8,730 bases of DNA from Alphaproteobacteria bacterium (lineage in GTDB: Bacteria > Pseudomonadota > Alphaproteobacteria > Puniceispirillales > Marisalimonadaceae). This document shows, piece after piece, positions 6,174-8,730 of the stretch. The notes under the pieces are model-generated. The model saw only the letters and a list, made by a program, of their open reading frames with translations, was not told the origin of the DNA and made no database searches. The position numbers were made by a program, and so were the translations under genes. The stretch spans positions 1 to 8,730 of the forward strand of contig JADHRC010000063.1 of assembly GCA_016777645.1 (NCBI GenBank), written 5' to 3'. Each line of letters opens with the position of its first letter. Position 1 is the first letter of the stretch.

Positions 6174-8730
6174 ATGGAATATTTATTTTTAATAATTTTG
6201 TTTGGTTTAATGGCATTTGCATTAGGTTCTGGCTATCCAGTAGCTTTTGCTCTTCCTGGATCTGCTATAATTACAATTGCAATGGCAGGTCTTTTTGGAT
6301 TTATATTTGAACAAGACACTTCAGCTTTTTTTGTTCAGGGTGGACCTTTAAACTGGTTAACTGCAGGTATTACAAACTTCAGAGGAATTTACTGGGAGGT
6401 TGAAAGAGATACACTTATAGCAATACCTTTATTTATTTTTATGGGTATAATGTTACAGCGCTCTCGTATTGCAGAAGATTTATTGATAACAATGGCTCAG
6501 CTTTTTGGAACAGTAAGAGGTGGTTTAGGCATATCTGTAGTTTTTGTTGGTGCGCTATTAGCTGCAACTACTGGAATAGTAGGAGCTACAGTGGTTGCCA
6601 TGGGTCTGATTTCATTGCCAGCAATGCTAAAAAACAATTATTCCCACGGGTTAGCAACAGGGACAATTGCTGCCTCTGGTACGCTAGGACAAATTATTCC
6701 TCCCTCTATTGTTCTTATCATTCTCGCTGATCAACTTTCAAGTGCTGTCGATATTGCTGATATGGCTAGAAAAAAGATGTATAAAGAGGCTACTGGTAAT
6801 GTAACGATGCCTTCAGAATTTGGCGTGAATTCTACAAGTGCTGGTGATATGTTTATGGGCGCCTTGTTACCTGGTTTAGTTTTAGTCGGATTATATATGC
6901 TCTACATTTTGGTTGCTGCTTACATTAAGCGTGACCTCGCTCCAGCCGTTCCTTTAAAAGGTAAAAGAGATAAGGATTTTATGATTAAAGTTTTATTAGC
7001 TTTAATCCCACCACTTACTCTAATTTTTATTGTTCTTGGCTCAATTATTGGTGGAATTGCTACAGTCAATCAAGCAGGAGCAATAGGAGCAATTGGTGCT
7101 TTAATTATGGCTGGTTATAGGTTGACCTCAGGACAAAAAACTTGTTTCTACCCTTCAATAATTGCCATTGCATCAATTATTTTTATAGGTGTTGTTACTA
7201 CCATATATACAGTAAATATCAGATCAATTCAGACTCCTTCTGATGTTATGGGTGTTATTTTAGCCCTAATAGGTACTTTGGGTTTATTAATTGCAATTTT
7301 TTGGAGTGCATGGAGAGTTTTTAAAATAGATGACACCTTAAATGGTGTTATGTTGGAAACTGCTAAAACAACATCTTTGGTTTTCATTATACTTCTTGGT
7401 GCCACTATGTTGACTGCTGCTTTTAGAGGTTTTGGTGGTGAAGAGGTTGTTAAAGATTTTTTAGTTGGCATGCCTGGGGGGTTCTGGAGTCAATTCATTA
7501 TAGTAATGATAGTTATTTTCGTTTTAGGTTTTTTCCTTGATTTTATTGAAATTGCTGTTGTAGTAGTACCTATCGTTGCTCCAATTCTTTTAATGGATCC
7601 AGGTGCAAATATTTCTGCAGTTTGGCTAGGTGTGATGATCGGTCTAAACATTCAGACTTCTTTTTTAACACCTCCTTTTGGTTTTGCATTGTTTTATTTA
7701 AGAGGTGTTGCTTCTAAAGCTGTTTCAACAATAAGTATGTATAAAGGAGTTATACCTTTTATCTCTCTTCAGATTTTTGCTTTGATTATTGTTGGTTATG
7801 CAGAGACCATAGTTAATTATTTACCTACTAGATTATCTCTTCTTGGTAATTCAGCTCCGCCTCCTGTTAATCCTAAACTACAATCATGCATGGAAGATTA
7901 TGTGCATAATAGACTCAAAATAATTTCACCTCAGATTATTTCATTATCAGAAAGCATTAGGAATTTAGATTCATCATTCATGAGTAAAAAAACTCAAAAT
8001 AAACTTTCAAAAAGTTTACAAAATATTAATAACGCTTCTTTACTTCTTCCGGCTGTTTATGAAACTAATGAGAAGGTTAACTTGTTAGCTGTAACTTACA
8101 AGCCCATTAGAGATGATGTAAGGTTTGTCGAATTAAAAATTGATAAAGCCAAAAATGAAATAAAGGAACTTAAGTCATTACTTCAGACATTGGATAAAAA
8201 TACTGATTCTAAAAAGTATGAAAAAGTTAGTTCAAAGATAAAAGAAGAGGAAGTATTAATTAAAAATTTAATTAGTGAGAAGCCAAGTAATTGGAATGAA
8301 ACTTATAAAAAATTTAATACAGTTCTTAAAGAAGAAGCTTCGCTTAAAATGAAATACAGAAGATCTGCGGATAAAGGCTATGAGGATCTTAGAGATTTTG
8401 TTTTAGATATTGAAGATGTTGCAAAATTACAACTATTAAAAAATCAATTTGTTTCTTTGTCTAATTTAAATGTGGAAACTCAAACAGAGGAAGCATTACC
8501 TCTTGTTCAAGAGATTCAAGAAGAGCTTAAATCTATAAATGGTACTTATAATATAACCGAGTCATTATCTAAATTAAAAAAAGAATTAGAACGTAAAACT
8601 AAAAAAATAGATAGGATAGAGAATAATTTGAAGAAAACTCTATCAGCCTTTGATTTGGAAACAAGTTGGCGTGAAAAAGCAAAAGAAACTCATTTGGCTT
8701 CATTAAGCTCTCTTGAAGTATTGATAAGAG
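6174..8730 (+). CDS. dctM: TRAP transporter large permease DctM (FcbT3 type) with long C-terminal coiled coil, 3' end outside window
   Basis: DctM forms the substrate- and Na+-translocating channel of the TRAP system in the inner membrane. The frame is open for 852 codons and has no stop before the window ends. Residues 1-552 are a full permease: LIAIPLFIFMG, GTLGQIIPPSI (169-179), GDMFMGALLPG (224-234), GFFLDFIEI (452-460), and NIQTSFLTPPFGFALFYLRGVA (about 492-513) are hallmark DctM motifs. The loop at 186-223 (DQLSSAVDIADMA onward) matches the mannitol/chloroaromatic (FcbT3, COG4664) branch. Residues about 320-385 hold an extra pair of hydrophobic segments. After the last helix and NYLPTRL comes a proline-rich hinge (562-569), then a hydrophilic Lys/Glu/Leu/Ser/Asn-rich region with heptad repeats. 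I find no frameshift or stop at the junction, so it is one protein. The core is certain; the role of the extension is unknown. Confidence 0.92.
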   Translation, partial: MEYLFLIILFGLMAFALGSGYPVAFALPGSAIITIAMAGLFGFIFEQDTSAFFVQGGPLNWLTAGITNFRGIYWEVERDTLIAIPLFIFMGIMLQRSRIAEDLLITMAQLFGTVRGGLGISVVFVGALLAATTGIVGATVVAMGLISLPAMLKNNYSHGLATGTIAASGTLGQIIPPSIVLIILADQLSSAVDIADMARKKMYKEATGNVTMPSEFGVNSTSAGDMFMGALLPGLVLVGLYMLYILVAAYIKRDLAPAVPLKGKRDKDFMIKVLLALIPPLTLIFIVLGSIIGGIATVNQAGAIGAIGALIMAGYRLTSGQKTCFYPSIIAIASIIFIGVVTTIYTVNIRSIQTPSDVMGVILALIGTLGLLIAIFWSAWRVFKIDDTLNGVMLETAKTTSLVFIILLGATMLTAAFRGFGGEEVVKDFLVGMPGGFWSQFIIVMIVIFVLGFFLDFIEIAVVVVPIVAPILLMDPGANISAVWLGVMIGLNIQTSFLTPPFGFALFYLRGVASKAVSTISMYKGVIPFISLQIFALIIVGYAETIVNYLPTRLSLLGNSAPPPVNPKLQSCMEDYVHNRLKIISPQIISLSESIRNLDSSFMSKKTQNKLSKSLQNINNASLLLPAVYETNEKVNLLAVTYKPIRDDVRFVELKIDKAKNEIKELKSLLQTLDKNTDSKKYEKVSSKIKEEEVLIKNLISEKPSNWNETYKKFNTVLKEEASLKMKYRRSADKGYEDLRDFVLDIEDVAKLQLLKNQFVSLSNLNVETQTEEALPLVQEIQEELKSINGTYNITESLSKLKKELERKTKKIDRIENNLKKTLSAFDLETSWREKAKETHLASLSSLEVLIR
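7857..8730 (+). other. DctM C-terminal extension: proline hinge plus coiled-coil domain
   Basis: This part of the dctM frame encodes residues 562 to at least 852. It begins with a hinge rich in proline (APPPVNPK), then a soluble helical region with a lone Cys572. Two stretches show clear heptads: I656, A659, I663, L666, L670, L673, and later L798, L801, L805, I812, I815, L819 and F826, with an earlier run V778, I781, L785, I788 in a shifted register. Between them lies a mixed region with few predicted core residues. No transmembrane segment is visible. I do not recognise a named domain. Which side of the membrane it occupies is not settled by the sequence. Its end lies beyond the window. Confidence 0.8.

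Noticed and set aside
7229..7471. An 80-codon - strand frame inside dctM
   Set aside because: It is the antisense of the conserved permease frame and its Lys/Pro/Ser-rich product has no recognisable family.
7890..8730. The coiled-coil region as a separate gene starting at an internal ATG (7890 or 7980)
   Set aside because: There is no stop between the permease and this region, and neither ATG has a Shine-Dalgarno sequence. A single fused frame is the simpler reading.
1..8730. tRNA or rRNA genes, CRISPR arrays, insertion sequences or long repeats
   Set aside because: I read through both strands and saw no cloverleaf, regular spaced repeats, transposase motifs or terminal inverted repeats. 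Nearly all the sequence is accounted for by six coding regions.

Overview
The window is strongly AT-rich and tightly packed, with every recognised gene on the + strand. The proteins look alphaproteobacterial. Era carries the GAPNSGKS and VSHKVQTTR style of G1/G2 region, RecO lacks the four-cysteine zinc site, and ParC has the NIDGDNAAAMRYTEAR active-site context. The era-recO-parC order is also an alphaproteobacterial arrangement. Low G+C, short gaps and a TRAP transporter together suggest a streamlined marine lineage (SAR11-like or another AT-rich marine group). That placement is inference; nothing here identifies the species.

Layout: 2-886 is era, cut at its 5' end by the window edge. 879-1637 is recO, overlapping era by 8 bases. 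1655-3871 is parC, 17 bases after recO. A 139-base intergenic gap (3872-4010) holds a weak AT-only hairpin, a T-rich tract, a possible promoter and a strong Shine-Dalgarno site. Next comes a complete TRAP transporter set: dctP (4011-5114, Tat-exported binding protein of the TakP type), a strong 12-bp hairpin in the 65-base gap, dctQ (5180-6160, small permease with an unusually long N-terminal membrane region), and dctM (6174 to beyond 8730). No gene-free stretch exceeds 139 bases.

How it works together: the first three genes are housekeeping (ribosome assembly GTPase, recombinational repair, chromosome decatenation) and look like one transcript. The last three form one Na+-coupled secondary transporter. 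DctP captures the substrate in the periplasm, probably a 2-oxo acid or similar small carboxylate, because the TakP ligand positions are conserved. DctQ and DctM carry it across the inner membrane.

The point most worth attention is dctM. Its reading frame is open from 6174 to the window edge (852 codons, no stop). After a complete FcbT3-type permease of about 552 residues it continues into at least 290 hydrophilic residues with clear heptad repeats, that is, a TRAP permease fused to a long coiled-coil domain of unknown role. Together with the enlarged DctQ, this suggests an elaborated TRAP transporter rather than a textbook one.
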